DNA of 33,365 nucleotides from Pedobacter westerhofensis (GTDB lineage: Bacteria > Bacteroidota > Bacteroidia > Sphingobacteriales > Sphingobacteriaceae): contig NZ_FXTN01000023.1 in the NCBI RefSeq assembly GCF_900182595.1, forward strand, positions 1 to 33,365. Direction: 5' to 3'. Below, piece after piece: positions 1-8,570 of the stretch; position 1 is the stretch's first letter; each line of letters opens with the position of its first letter. The notes under the pieces were generated by a model. It searched no databases. It was given only the letters and a program-made list of their open reading frames with translations, and was not told the DNA's origin. Position numbers and translations under genes: made by a program.

Positions 1-371
1 AACTCCTTCGGGTATGCTTTTCTCTGTTGTGACATAATTTCTGTTAAGATAAGTAATCCTCTTAACTCTGTGTCTACTCAAATGTAGCAAGTCCAATTCC
101 ACCCAAATAGCGCAGTGCTAGCCCTCTGATAGCACTATATTAAACTAGTTAAATTCAGCGCTATCAGACGGCAAGCAGTGCGCTATCACTGCGCTACTAC
201 CCCGGAACAAACTATGGTAGAAATACGGTAAAGTGGGCTAAAAAAGTCCCGCTATGCAAGGCTCCGGGTGCCCCTGGTCTGAACGTCTGCATAAGCGCCC
301 CACAATCGTTGTTTTTTATTGCAGCCGGATCATCCTAATGATGAGTTAAATCAAGGTAATCAATCCCGGTG
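1..371. other. Gene-free left edge with nested inverted repeats
   Basis: I find no credible gene in these 371 bases downstream of the leftward E2 gene. The only structure is between 108 and 196. Outer arms TAGCGCAGTG (108-117) and CACTGCGCTA (187-196) enclose inner arms TCTGATAGC (125-133) and GCTATCAGA (160-168). A third small hairpin, GCAGTG (175-180) with CACTGC (187-192), competes with the outer pair. The arms are perfect. It could be a REP-like element or a structured 3' region; it has no T-run typical of an intrinsic terminator. Confidence 0.5.
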
Positions 372-1904
372 TCAGATGTCCCTGTTGATATCCCAGTCCT
401 CCAGGTAGTCGGCAACCTTTCTGACAAACATCCCGCCCAGTGCACCATTCACTACCCTGTGATCGTAGGAAAGCGAGAGGAACATCATATGACGGATCGC
501 GATCACATCACCAAATTCGGTTTCCAGGACCGCAGGTTTCTTTTTAATTGCGCCTACGGCAAGGATCGCTACTTGTGGCTGATTGATGATCGGCGTCCCC
601 ATTACATTTCCAAAAGAACCTACGTTGGTCAAGGTGAAAGTACCGCCCTGCGTTTCATCAGGTTTCAGCTTTGAGCCCCTTGCACGTACAGCCAGGTCGT
701 TTACCGCTTTGGTGAGGCCAACCAGGTTGAGCTGATCCGCATTTTTGATCACCGGTACGATCAGGTTGCCGCTGGGCAGCGCTGCTGCCATACCGATATT
801 GATATCTTTTTTCTTAATAATCTTAGTGCCTTGTACGGATACATTGATCATCGGGAAGTCCCTGATGGCTTTGGCTACGGCTTCCAGGAATATAGGTGTA
901 AACGTTATCTTTTCATTTTCGCGTTTCTCAAAGTTCTTTTTCACCTTCTCTCTCCACATCACCATATTGGTGACATCGGCTTCAACAAATGAAGTAACAT
1001 GCGCAGAGGTCTGTTTGCTCATCACCATATGGTCTGAGATCAGTTTACCCATGCGGTCCATCTCAATGATCTCATCGCTGCCGCTCATGCTCGCAGCGGG
1101 CTGAGACTTCGCAACCGCTGCAACCGGGGCAGCAGATCCATTGGCTGCAGGCAGCTGATTTACATTCGGCGCTGCCGGCTGTACTGCGGCAGGTTGTGCA
1201 GAAGGTTGTGCGGAAGGAGAGCTTCCGGCCGCAGATGCAGTGGTATCAGCAGAAGTATTTGCCGCACGCGGAACATCTTTGCGGCCATTCTGCAGGTAAT
1301 GCAGCAGATCGTCTTTGGTCAGGCGCCCATCAGCACCTGTACCCGTAATCAGGTCCAGTTCTTCAGTACTGATCTGCTCCTGGGCAGCAATATTTTTTAC
1401 CAGCGGAGAATAAAAACGGTCCGTGGATAAGTTTTGTGATAAACCCGAAGGTGTAACGGTTTCCGGCAAATGTTCCAGGCCCGGGATCTGTGCGGCGTCT
1501 GAACTGCCCGAAGAATATTCATCAGCAGGCTTGTACTCAGATTCAGCTGCCGGAGAATGATTTTCTTCAGCAGCGGGTGCCTGGCGCTCCGCTATTACTG
1601 TGGGCTGGCTATCTGCCAGGGCAGCAGGTTTACTTTCTTCCACTGCAGGTTTAGCTTCAGCCTCATCGGTTTCGATCAGGGCAATTACAGCACCTACCTG
1701 AACAACGTCATCTTCTTTACAAAGCTGACTGATCAGTTTTCCCGACACGGGTGACGGAACCTCTGAATCCACTTTATCCGTGGCTATTTCTAACAATGTA
1801 TCATCTAAACTGATCATGTCACCAGGTTGTTTCAACCATTTGATGACCGTTGCTTCCGCAACACTTTCGCCCATTTTAGGTAACAATAATTCGTATTGTG
1901 CCAT
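372..1904 (-). CDS. Dihydrolipoamide acyltransferase (E2) of a 2-oxo acid dehydrogenase complex
   Basis: E2 moves the acyl group from the lipoyl arm to CoA in a 2-oxo acid dehydrogenase complex in the cytoplasm. The 510-aa protein has one lipoyl domain (about 1-78) with the lipoylated Lys44 in ATDKVDS, a long Ala/Pro/Ser linker, a peripheral subunit-binding domain (about 163-206, starting RFYSPLVKNIA), a second flexible linker, and a catalytic domain from about 278. The active-site motif reads DHRVVNG at 481-487: His482 is present, but the usual Asp of HxxxDG is Asn486. The organisation fits the branched-chain or mixed-substrate E2 common in Bacteroidota, so I give no bkdB/pdhC symbol. No E1 or E3 gene is in the window. 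It lies 56 bp downstream of cinA and has its own promoter-like TACTTTTG in that gap. Confidence 0.93.
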   Translation of the reverse strand: MAQYELLLPKMGESVAEATVIKWLKQPGDMISLDDTLLEIATDKVDSEVPSPVSGKLISQLCKEDDVVQVGAVIALIETDEAEAKPAVEESKPAALADSQPTVIAERQAPAAEENHSPAAESEYKPADEYSSGSSDAAQIPGLEHLPETVTPSGLSQNLSTDRFYSPLVKNIAAQEQISTEELDLITGTGADGRLTKDDLLHYLQNGRKDVPRAANTSADTTASAAGSSPSAQPSAQPAAVQPAAPNVNQLPAANGSAAPVAAVAKSQPAASMSGSDEIIEMDRMGKLISDHMVMSKQTSAHVTSFVEADVTNMVMWREKVKKNFEKRENEKITFTPIFLEAVAKAIRDFPMINVSVQGTKIIKKKDINIGMAAALPSGNLIVPVIKNADQLNLVGLTKAVNDLAVRARGSKLKPDETQGGTFTLTNVGSFGNVMGTPIINQPQVAILAVGAIKKKPAVLETEFGDVIAIRHMMFLSLSYDHRVVNGALGGMFVRKVADYLEDWDINRDI

Positions 1905-1940
1905 TTAGTTTACAGTAAATTTGGTATTTCCTATTGGATA

Positions 1941-1948
1941 CAAAAGTA
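1941..1948 (-). promoter_or_regulatory. Promoter -7 element for the E2 gene
   Basis: Read on the minus strand this is TACTTTTG, an exact match to the Bacteroidota -7 consensus TAnnTTTG, 36 bp upstream of the E2 ATG and between cinA and E2. No good TTG stands 19-20 bp further upstream, so it is a half-supported promoter. It suggests E2 is not wholly dependent on lptD-cinA readthrough. Confidence 0.4.
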
Positions 1949-1960
1949 AGCTATTTAGAA

Positions 1961-3208
1961 TTAATTTACATCTTCTTTGAGCAAATTCAAAACCATCGAC
2001 AGCGCAGAGCTTGCAGAACGTTCAATGTTCTGGATCCTTTTGCTGCCAAAGTTAAATACTTTGGACACCACTTTTTCGCGGTTTGCCACTGCAATCCAGA
2101 CTGTTCCCACAGGTTTGTCCTCTGTGCCACCGTCCGGTCCGGCAATGCCGCTTACCGCCACGCTGTAGTCCGTATCAAAATGTTTAATGGCCCCTTCGGC
2201 CATTTCCCTTACGGTTTGTTCGCTCACCGCGCCATACGTATTCAAGGTATCTGCCTGCACGCCCAGCACAGATTCTTTCAGTTCATAGGAATAAGTGACT
2301 GCTCCGCCGGCAAATACTGCCGAGCATCCGGGGTGTTTGGTGATCAGGTGAGCAATGTATCCGCCGGTACAGCTCTCCGCAGTAGAGAGCGTGAGCCGCT
2401 TTTCTTTCATGATGTTCAGGATAGCCTCCTCCAGCGCGATATCTTCTTCAGCCACAATATATGGTTTCAGCTTATCAACGATCTGACGCACGTATACCTC
2501 CACATCATCCTTCAGTTTTTGTTCATCAGGACCGCTCGTGCTTAATCTCAGCCGCACCTGCCCCAGTTTGGGCAGATAGGCCAGCTTGATCGATGGCGGT
2601 AAACTGTCTTCAATATCTGCTATCTCCTGCGCCAGAAAAGATTCGCCCAGGTTTGCCGTCAGGATGGTTTTATGATAGATAAAAGGGAGCGCGAATGAAC
2701 GCGTCAGCTTTGGCAGCACTTCCTCTCCCATCAGGTACATCATTTCAAAGGGAACGCCGGGCATCGAAACAATAATGTTCGGGCCCTGCTCAAACCACAT
2801 TCCCGGGGCAGTGCCGTTTTTGTTGCGTAAAACAATACAGCCGTCCGGCACATCCGCCTGACGAATATTCAGGTCGATCATCGGGCGGTTGTTGCGTTTA
2901 AAGATCGCTTCAACATCTTCCAGCACACCCTCATCGCGCCGCATCCCCATATTGAAATATTTCGCCAGCGTAAGCTTCGTAATATCATCCTTTGTGGGGC
3001 CAAGACCACCGGTAATCAGGATAATACGGGCCCTTTTCTGAGCCTGTTCCAGTGCTTCGATGATATGATCCGCATCATCAGATACGGAGGTAATCTGTTT
3101 AACCTTAATTCCGATTGCATTCAGCTCCTTCGCCATCCATGCAGAATTGGTATCTACAATCTGGCCTATCAATATCTCGTCACCTATAGTTATGATCTCA
3201 GCTAACAT
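1961..3208 (-). CDS. cinA: CinA-family protein (nicotinamide-nucleotide amidase / competence-damage protein)
   Basis: CinA proteins join an N-terminal MoCF/COG1058 domain (ADP-ribose pyrophosphatase-like) to a C-terminal PncC domain that deamidates nicotinamide mononucleotide in NAD recycling. The 415-aa protein has the expected length. The N-terminal domain opens with ITIGDEILIGQIVDTNS and carries GGLGPTKDDIT near 85. The PncC domain begins near 260 and contains STAESCTGG, with the conserved Ser/Thr patch, and SGIAGPDGGT further on. The gene follows lptD by 8 bp, pointing to co-transcription; the pairing with lptD is positional and I infer no shared function. Family membership is secure, while the biological role in Bacteroidota is less so. 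Confidence 0.93.
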   Translation of the reverse strand: MLAEIITIGDEILIGQIVDTNSAWMAKELNAIGIKVKQITSVSDDADHIIEALEQAQKRARIILITGGLGPTKDDITKLTLAKYFNMGMRRDEGVLEDVEAIFKRNNRPMIDLNIRQADVPDGCIVLRNKNGTAPGMWFEQGPNIIVSMPGVPFEMMYLMGEEVLPKLTRSFALPFIYHKTILTANLGESFLAQEIADIEDSLPPSIKLAYLPKLGQVRLRLSTSGPDEQKLKDDVEVYVRQIVDKLKPYIVAEEDIALEEAILNIMKEKRLTLSTAESCTGGYIAHLITKHPGCSAVFAGGAVTYSYELKESVLGVQADTLNTYGAVSEQTVREMAEGAIKHFDTDYSVAVSGIAGPDGGTEDKPVGTVWIAVANREKVVSKVFNFGSKRIQNIERSASSALSMVLNLLKEDVN

Positions 3209-3216
3209 AAAATTCT

Positions 3217-5946
3217 TTAAAAGCGTGTATAATAAGCCTGTTGCTTGCTTAGTTTTAAGTCCTGCAAAATTGATGCCTTCACCTTGATCGTCAGGTTGTA
3301 ACTTCTGTACGTACCAATCGGAATCCAGTGGATACTCATATCCCAGCAGTGCATATCCCTGTAGATGGAAAATGATGTAGGAGATAAACCGCTGGTCTTA
3401 AAATCGTAACCCGAGGTAAACTGCACTTTCCATTTCGGCGTCACGTTAAAGTCGCCGTTAAAGTTTAACGTATTTGTTGTAGTCGAATTGAATTCGGTCA
3501 GCGGCTTGCTGTAATCAAAACGATAAGAGAAGGTGAAATTCCATGGAATTTTAAAGTCGACAAATGCGTTGGGATCATTGCTCACTTCCTGCAGCTGTGC
3601 GGCCTGCTCCGGTGTCATTCCCGTTTTCTGAATCTGCTGTTTTGTGTTATCAATTGCCTGGTTCCGTGCTTTAAAAGCTTCTGCATTCAGGCTGTACCCA
3701 AAAGAGAAACCAAAGCGCGTTAGTGATGGTACAGTGTAACGGTCGATCATCTTACGCACTTTTGCAGTGGTACTGATAATGGAGTCGCGCGTATCGTAAA
3801 GACTGAATGCACCGTCATAGGTAAAACCAAGCTTGTCGGTAAACTGCGACCGTCCGCTGAAAACCGGATCGGTAAGTTTAAAGGAAGTTGCCAGGAAATT
3901 GTATGAACTGTTGATACTTAAGCCCTGGATAATCGGGATCTTCCTTGTTCCTGTACCGGTGGTATCTTTTGCAGAAAGCACTTTGGCCTCTACCGTATTG
4001 TCTAAGCCGAAACTAATACTTCCGCTTTCACCTTCAGCAGGGCCGCCATAGGTTGTTCCTGAAAAAATGGAGTATTTCTGCTGCTTGCCGGTTGTGATAT
4101 TCTTTACCGGGGTTCCGTCCTGATACAGCAGGTCCTTGTAGTATCCGTAAGAGGGGGCAGAAAAATCAGGGCGGTAGCTCAGGTTCACGTTTGGCGTCAT
4201 TACCCAACGGAGGGCTTTTAAGTTCCCCAAGTTTTTAAACTGTGCCGTATTGTAGATCTTGGTAGACACCCCCATGTTAAAGGAGTATTCGCCGGAACGT
4301 TTGAAGCCGTCAATCGTATCCATCACTGTGGTATAGGGCTGCAGCACCCCGCCGGAAACAACTCCTTTAATGGCAGTGGTTTTTGTCGACTGGAACTGCC
4401 ATTTCTCCACGTAGTTTGTTCCTGCAGTGAAGTTAAAATATTTAGCCGCTGTAAAGTTGATCGATACCGGAACTGTATGCTGGATACCATTGCTAAGCTT
4501 GTTCAGCGATTCCTGTCTGAATAAAAGACTGTCTTTTGTGGAGATAGAGTTGGTGGCTACCACACTATACCCTACCGTAAGCTTCTGGTACCACTTCTGG
4601 TCCCCAACCCTTTTTTTAGAATCAAAAGGGCTGAAGGTAGGTACGTTCATACTGAAGGAAGGCAGCGTAATTGCCACATCTTTCGACTGCGTATTCTGGC
4701 TATGTGTAGCCGCCAGGGAATAGTTGATCCCATTCGAAAAATTCTTCGAATAACTGATGCCCGATGACAGAATGTTTTCTGCAATCGCATAAGGGTTGTA
4801 GGAGTTACCGCCCGCTGTGTTTAAATTGTAGGCACTGGTTTTAATGTTTACGTTGGAACTGAAAGTTGTTCCCGGCTTGGCATTCGCATCCTGTGTATGC
4901 ACCCATTGAATACTAAAATCCTTTCTCGGCGTATATTCAGGTGTACCTTCCAGTCCGTAACGGTTACTGGCATATTCCAGCTTAATATTGCCCGTATATT
5001 TATATCTCTTTTTATAGCTCGATGTCACTGATGCACTGTAAGAGCCCCTGGTATAGATAGTCCCAAGAAATTTGGCATCCCAGTAATCATTCAGGATCAG
5101 GTAATAACCCCCGTTCTGGAAGTTAAAGCCCCTGGTGGCATCATCACCAAAGCTAGGGATAATCACCCCGCTGTTTTTCTTATTGGGCTTGGGGAAAAAT
5201 GCGAAGGGAAGGCCTAAAGGCAGCGGAATATCCTCAATCTTTAGATAAACAGGCCCCGTGATAATCTGCTTGTCGGTCACGATCCCTTTGGTGATAAACA
5301 ACCCGTAATGCGGATGAGGCAGGTCGCAGGTACTGTAGGTCATGCCCTTTACGTTGATCTCATTATCCGGCTGGCGCTTGCTTTGTCCCCCTGAAAAGAA
5401 ACCTCCCTCCTGTTCGGTGAAAGTATTAAACACCCGGCCCTTTCCGGATTTGGTATTATAAAACAGGGAATCCGCTACCGAAGACCCTTGTTTATCCATT
5501 TTAAAAATGGGCTTCCCCAGGTACTTATTGCTTTTTGTATCCTTTCTGCCGCTGGCAAATACCGTATTTGTTTTAGAGTTGTATGTAATATAGTCCGCAT
5601 CCAGCTCAAAGTCCTGGTAAATTACACGTGCTTTACCATACAGATAGATAATGCTCTTGTCCTTGCTGAATTTCGTGGAGTCTACCGCAGAATATTCAAT
5701 CTTCTCATCTCCGGCCTTGATCACCTTCTTATTTCTGGAAGTATCCTGAGCAAGCCCGGGAACCTTTCTGGTCGTATCCTGACCAGCCCGCGGCAGCTTT
5801 TTAGTCGTATCCTGCTGTTGCATCACCTGCATAGCGGACAAAGAAGAAGATGCAAACGCAGAATGTCCGGCAAACACCAGCAATACGAATGAACTCAATA
5901 AAATAACAGTCTGTAAGAATCTCAAATTCGTGAATGAATGTAACAA
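3217..5946 (-). CDS. lptD: LPS-assembly outer-membrane protein LptD (OstA-like)
   Basis: LptD is the outer-membrane barrel that inserts lipopolysaccharide into the outer leaflet. The 909-aa product has a hydrophobic signal segment (about 8-33), a periplasmic OstA-like jellyroll (about 75-210, with repeated short strands such as IIYLYGKARVIYQ and FELDADYITYN), and a long C-terminal part rich in alternating aromatic/polar strands typical of a beta barrel, ending in YYTRF. A low-complexity DTTRK/DTSRN stretch separates signal and domain. The start is uncertain: position 5946 is a TTG, and a second TTG seven codons later would give a tighter signal peptide starting MRFLQTV. It is the first gene of lptD-cinA and is divergent from an amidase gene, a cell-envelope setting. 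Confidence 0.9.
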   Translation of the reverse strand: MLHSFTNLRFLQTVILLSSFVLLVFAGHSAFASSSLSAMQVMQQQDTTKKLPRAGQDTTRKVPGLAQDTSRNKKVIKAGDEKIEYSAVDSTKFSKDKSIIYLYGKARVIYQDFELDADYITYNSKTNTVFASGRKDTKSNKYLGKPIFKMDKQGSSVADSLFYNTKSGKGRVFNTFTEQEGGFFSGGQSKRQPDNEINVKGMTYSTCDLPHPHYGLFITKGIVTDKQIITGPVYLKIEDIPLPLGLPFAFFPKPNKKNSGVIIPSFGDDATRGFNFQNGGYYLILNDYWDAKFLGTIYTRGSYSASVTSSYKKRYKYTGNIKLEYASNRYGLEGTPEYTPRKDFSIQWVHTQDANAKPGTTFSSNVNIKTSAYNLNTAGGNSYNPYAIAENILSSGISYSKNFSNGINYSLAATHSQNTQSKDVAITLPSFSMNVPTFSPFDSKKRVGDQKWYQKLTVGYSVVATNSISTKDSLLFRQESLNKLSNGIQHTVPVSINFTAAKYFNFTAGTNYVEKWQFQSTKTTAIKGVVSGGVLQPYTTVMDTIDGFKRSGEYSFNMGVSTKIYNTAQFKNLGNLKALRWVMTPNVNLSYRPDFSAPSYGYYKDLLYQDGTPVKNITTGKQQKYSIFSGTTYGGPAEGESGSISFGLDNTVEAKVLSAKDTTGTGTRKIPIIQGLSINSSYNFLATSFKLTDPVFSGRSQFTDKLGFTYDGAFSLYDTRDSIISTTAKVRKMIDRYTVPSLTRFGFSFGYSLNAEAFKARNQAIDNTKQQIQKTGMTPEQAAQLQEVSNDPNAFVDFKIPWNFTFSYRFDYSKPLTEFNSTTTNTLNFNGDFNVTPKWKVQFTSGYDFKTSGLSPTSFSIYRDMHCWDMSIHWIPIGTYRSYNLTIKVKASILQDLKLSKQQAYYTRF

Positions 5947-5973
5947 TTGCAGTAGTGTTTATCCCAAAACGCT

Positions 5974-5981
5974 CAAAATTA
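5974..5981 (-). promoter_or_regulatory. Promoter -7 element for lptD
   Basis: The minus strand reads TAATTTTG, fitting TAnnTTTG, 28 bp upstream of the TTG start of lptD. I do not see a convincing TTG at the matching -33 distance. Confidence 0.35.
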
Positions 5982-6181
5982 ATGAAAAATATAGCATTGC
6001 CGGGAGCAAATCCCATTTTGCCGGAATATATTTGCCTATCATCATGCAAATACAACATTATCAACGTTTTATACTGTAAAATTATTTTGCTGTGACCATA
6101 ACAAATATGAGAATACAAGGCAACATTTGGTAATTTAACGCATAGCATTTACCGCAATGGAAACTAAAAATTTTATTATAC

Positions 6182-6189
6182 TATCTTTG
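6182..6189 (+). promoter_or_regulatory. Promoter -7 element for the amidase-MlaD operon
   Basis: TATCTTTG matches TAnnTTTG and lies 66 bp upstream of the amidase ATG in the divergent gap between lptD and the amidase. No clear -33 TTG is present. The 19 bases around it recur exactly inside the amidase gene (see findings). Confidence 0.45.
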
Positions 6190-6254
6190 TCGCCAAACAA
6201 ACTGGAAAAATCGGTGTATTCATTATACGGATACCTGAAAATCTGAATATTTAG

Positions 6255-7097
6255 ATGATATTAAAAAGAAGTATATTCCTGTTCACACTTTTGCTGATCA
6301 TCAGCGCAAAGGGTGTTTTTTCACAGGGATATAGGGTAAAAACAATTGTAATTGACGCCGGCCATGGTGGCGACAAGCCCGGCGCGAGAGGCAGTTACTC
6401 ACTGGAGAAAAACATTGCCCTGCAGGTTGCACTCAAACTGGGCAGAAAATTTGAGTCGGAAATGCCCGGCGTAAAGATATTGTACACGCGTAAAACCGAT
6501 ATCGATGTATCCTTATACAAGAGGGCAGAAAAAGCAAATAATGCCAAGGCTGATCTCTTTATTGCGATACACTGCAACTCCATGCCCGATAACAGAGTAG
6601 TTACAGGTTACACGAAAAGGAAAGGTAAAAAGATCGCGAAGTACAGTTATGTACAAAATAAGACAACCCGCGGAGTAGAAACATTTGTTGCCGGAAGCCA
6701 CCGTTTGCATGAGCAGGATGGTGCCATCAGGGAGAATGCCGACATAAGTCTTGAAAAAGACTATAAAAAGAATTATGATGGATACGATCCTAAGGATCCC
6801 GAAACATTTATTATACTATCTTTGTTTAAGAATGTATACAGAGACAAAAGCCTGAGATTGGCCAAGCTGATCCAGAACAATTACACCAGAGAGAACCACC
6901 GTTTGGACAGGGGTGTAAAAGAACAGGGAATTTTAGTCCTGCAAAGATGTGGCTTGCCTGCTGTACTCACCGAAATAGGGTTTATATCAAACCCTGCCGA
7001 AGAGGATTACATGAATTCGGCAGGCGGACAGGCGGAGATTGTGAACGCAATCTTCAAGGCCGTAAAAACCTACAAGAAAGAAACTGAAGTAAATTAA
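6255..7097 (+). CDS. N-acetylmuramoyl-L-alanine amidase (Amidase_3 family)
   Basis: This enzyme cuts the amide bond between N-acetylmuramic acid and the stem peptide, usually in daughter-cell separation. The 280-aa protein has a signal peptide (1-23, ending VFSQ) and a single Amidase_3 domain. Zinc ligands are visible: His37 in IDAGHGG, Glu51 in SLEKNIAL, and His106 in IAIHCNS, with catalytic Glu240 in TEIGFISN. There is no LysM or AMIN cell-wall binding domain, so targeting must come from elsewhere. The 14-bp gap to the MlaD gene implies one operon. Promoter-like TATCTTTG lies upstream. The call is firm at family level; I avoid amiA/B/C because those symbols carry E. coli-specific meaning. 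Confidence 0.94.
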   Translation: MILKRSIFLFTLLLIISAKGVFSQGYRVKTIVIDAGHGGDKPGARGSYSLEKNIALQVALKLGRKFESEMPGVKILYTRKTDIDVSLYKRAEKANNAKADLFIAIHCNSMPDNRVVTGYTKRKGKKIAKYSYVQNKTTRGVETFVAGSHRLHEQDGAIRENADISLEKDYKKNYDGYDPKDPETFIILSLFKNVYRDKSLRLAKLIQNNYTRENHRLDRGVKEQGILVLQRCGLPAVLTEIGFISNPAEEDYMNSAGGQAEIVNAIFKAVKTYKKETEVN

Positions 7098-7111
7098 GTA
7101 AACTAACATAA

Positions 7112-8062
7112 GTGAAAATAGCAAACGAAACCAAAGTAGGCATATTAGCAGCCTTTTCAATCGCGGTACTGATCATCGGATATAACTTTCTGAAGGGTAA
7201 TTCAATTTTTTCAAGCGAAACTGTACTATATGCCAGATATGCCCGCGTAGATGGTCTTCAGGTCTCTAAACCCGTCCTCATCAACGGATTCCAGATCGGC
7301 CGTGTAGATAAACTGGTTTTACAGCCAAACGGCGAAATCGTAGCTACACTAAAAATCAAAGGCAAATACGACATCCCTAAAAACAGTATTGCACGTTTAG
7401 AGGGAACAGATTTACTTGGCAGCAAAGCGATCGTAATGGCTTTAGGTACAGGCAAAGATTTTGCCGAGGATGGCGATACGTTAAATGCTAATGTAGCGCA
7501 GAACCTGATGGAAGCTGTACAGCCAGTGCAGAAGAAAGCAGAGCTGATCATCGGTAAAATGGATTCTATCCTTACAAGTGTAAATACCATTCTTAATCCC
7601 GATTTCCAGAAAAACGTAAACAAAAGCTTCAACAGTATCTCTGCTACGCTGGCTTCGCTTGAAGGTACTTCTAAGAAAGTTGACGGACTGGTTGGTACTG
7701 AAGGAAGAAGGATCTCAGCGATCCTTGCCAATGCTGAATCGATTTCTGCGAACCTTAAAAATAACAATGCCAAGATCAATGCGATCCTAAACAATATCAA
7801 CACCATTACAGACCAGGTTGCTGCTGCCAACTTTAAACAGACAATCGATAACGCAAACAAAGCCGTTGCTGATCTGCAGGGCATCGTTACAAAGGTAAAT
7901 GATGGTAAAGGAACGCTTGGCTTACTGGTTAACGATACTAAAATGTATGATAATCTGAATAATGCAAGTAAGAATCTGGATAACCTGATTATTGATCTGA
8001 AAGAGAATCCGAAGAGATATGTACACTTCTCTGTATTCGGAGGAGGTTCGAAGGATAAGTAA
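7112..8062 (+). CDS. MlaD-family (MCE domain) lipid transport protein
   Basis: MCE proteins carry phospholipids between membranes as the substrate-binding part of an Mla-type ABC system. The 316-aa protein starts with GTG at 7112. It has one N-terminal membrane anchor (about 8-26) and an MCE domain (about 36-115) with the typical VDGLQVSKPVLINGFQIGRV. A long region follows with many Asn/Ala heptads and repeated GTEG/NNINTI segments, predicted helical and coiled. It ends with FGGGSKDK. Length and layout match Bacteroidota MlaD proteins, which are longer than the E. coli form. No MlaE or MlaF gene is present in the window. It is the last gene of the amidase operon and is followed by a very long hairpin. 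Confidence 0.9.
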   Translation: MKIANETKVGILAAFSIAVLIIGYNFLKGNSIFSSETVLYARYARVDGLQVSKPVLINGFQIGRVDKLVLQPNGEIVATLKIKGKYDIPKNSIARLEGTDLLGSKAIVMALGTGKDFAEDGDTLNANVAQNLMEAVQPVQKKAELIIGKMDSILTSVNTILNPDFQKNVNKSFNSISATLASLEGTSKKVDGLVGTEGRRISAILANAESISANLKNNNAKINAILNNINTITDQVAAANFKQTIDNANKAVADLQGIVTKVNDGKGTLGLLVNDTKMYDNLNNASKNLDNLIIDLKENPKRYVHFSVFGGGSKDK

Positions 8063-8132
8063 GAGTCTCGGCTGATTAAGGCATCTTCAGTGGATTGTTT
8101 ATTGGATTTGCGGATTGTCTGAGTTTTTTTTT

Positions 8133-8214
8133 ATAAAAAAGGGTTAAGGAATTTTGATGCTGCCTACCGCTGAAACGCGCTAGAAGGCATCAAAATTCCT
8201 TAACCCTTTTTTAT
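8133..8214. terminator. Long perfect hairpin after mlaD, probable bidirectional terminator
   Basis: Positions 8133-8160 and 8187-8214 are exact reverse complements over 28 bp, with a 26-base loop. Each arm carries an A- or T-run at its outer edge, so either strand would give a stem followed by U residues. It begins 70 bp after the mlaD stop, which suits a terminator. A 28-bp perfect stem is much longer than needed for that job, so a mobile hairpin element is an alternative. Confidence 0.65.
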
Positions 8215-8325
8215 TAGCGTACCCATCCGATTTTACATCCCTGCAAATCCAATCAGATCATACTCCCGTGTCAGCTGCATAATCAAATGTCGACCCTTAA
8301 AGGGGGGGCGGATCCGGGGATTTTG

Positions 8326-8460
8326 CATACCTTTCTACCGATTACATTTCTATTGGCTACATTTCTATTCGCTACCTTTCTACCGGCTACCTTTATAATG
8401 GCTACCTTATAATGGCTACCTTTCTACCGGCTACCTTTCTATTGGCTACATTTCTGCCGC
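8326..8460. repeat. Tandem array, about nine 15-bp units
   Basis: The consensus unit is GCTACCTTTCTACCG, and about nine head-to-tail copies can be lined up. Variation falls mainly in the last six bases (TCTACCG, TCTATTG, ATAATG), and one unit is 14 bp. The first unit is degenerate. The reverse strand of each unit contains AGGTAGC and CGGTAG, so the GGTA core is shared, in opposite orientation, with the second array. Confidence 0.85.
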
Positions 8461-8570
8461 CAGTAGCATGAATGCGAATTTGACTTTTTACTACATCCGA
8501 AATTTTATATCTAACTCTCCCATATAAATACGCATATCACTATACGAGTTATGAATCTCGCAGGTATGCA

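Noticed and set aside
369..674. Rightward 101-codon frame opposite the E2 gene
   Set aside because: It is antisense to the conserved catalytic domain and has no family features. The same applies to the other long antisense frames over lptD, pnp, ddl and rpe.
1934..2545. Rightward 203-codon frame across cinA
   Set aside because: It is antisense to an unmistakable cinA and carries no recognisable domain.
5801..6148. Leftward 115-codon frame overlapping the lptD start
   Set aside because: It overlaps lptD's signal peptide in another frame and covers the divergent promoter region; its Cys/Phe-rich translation looks like a chance product.
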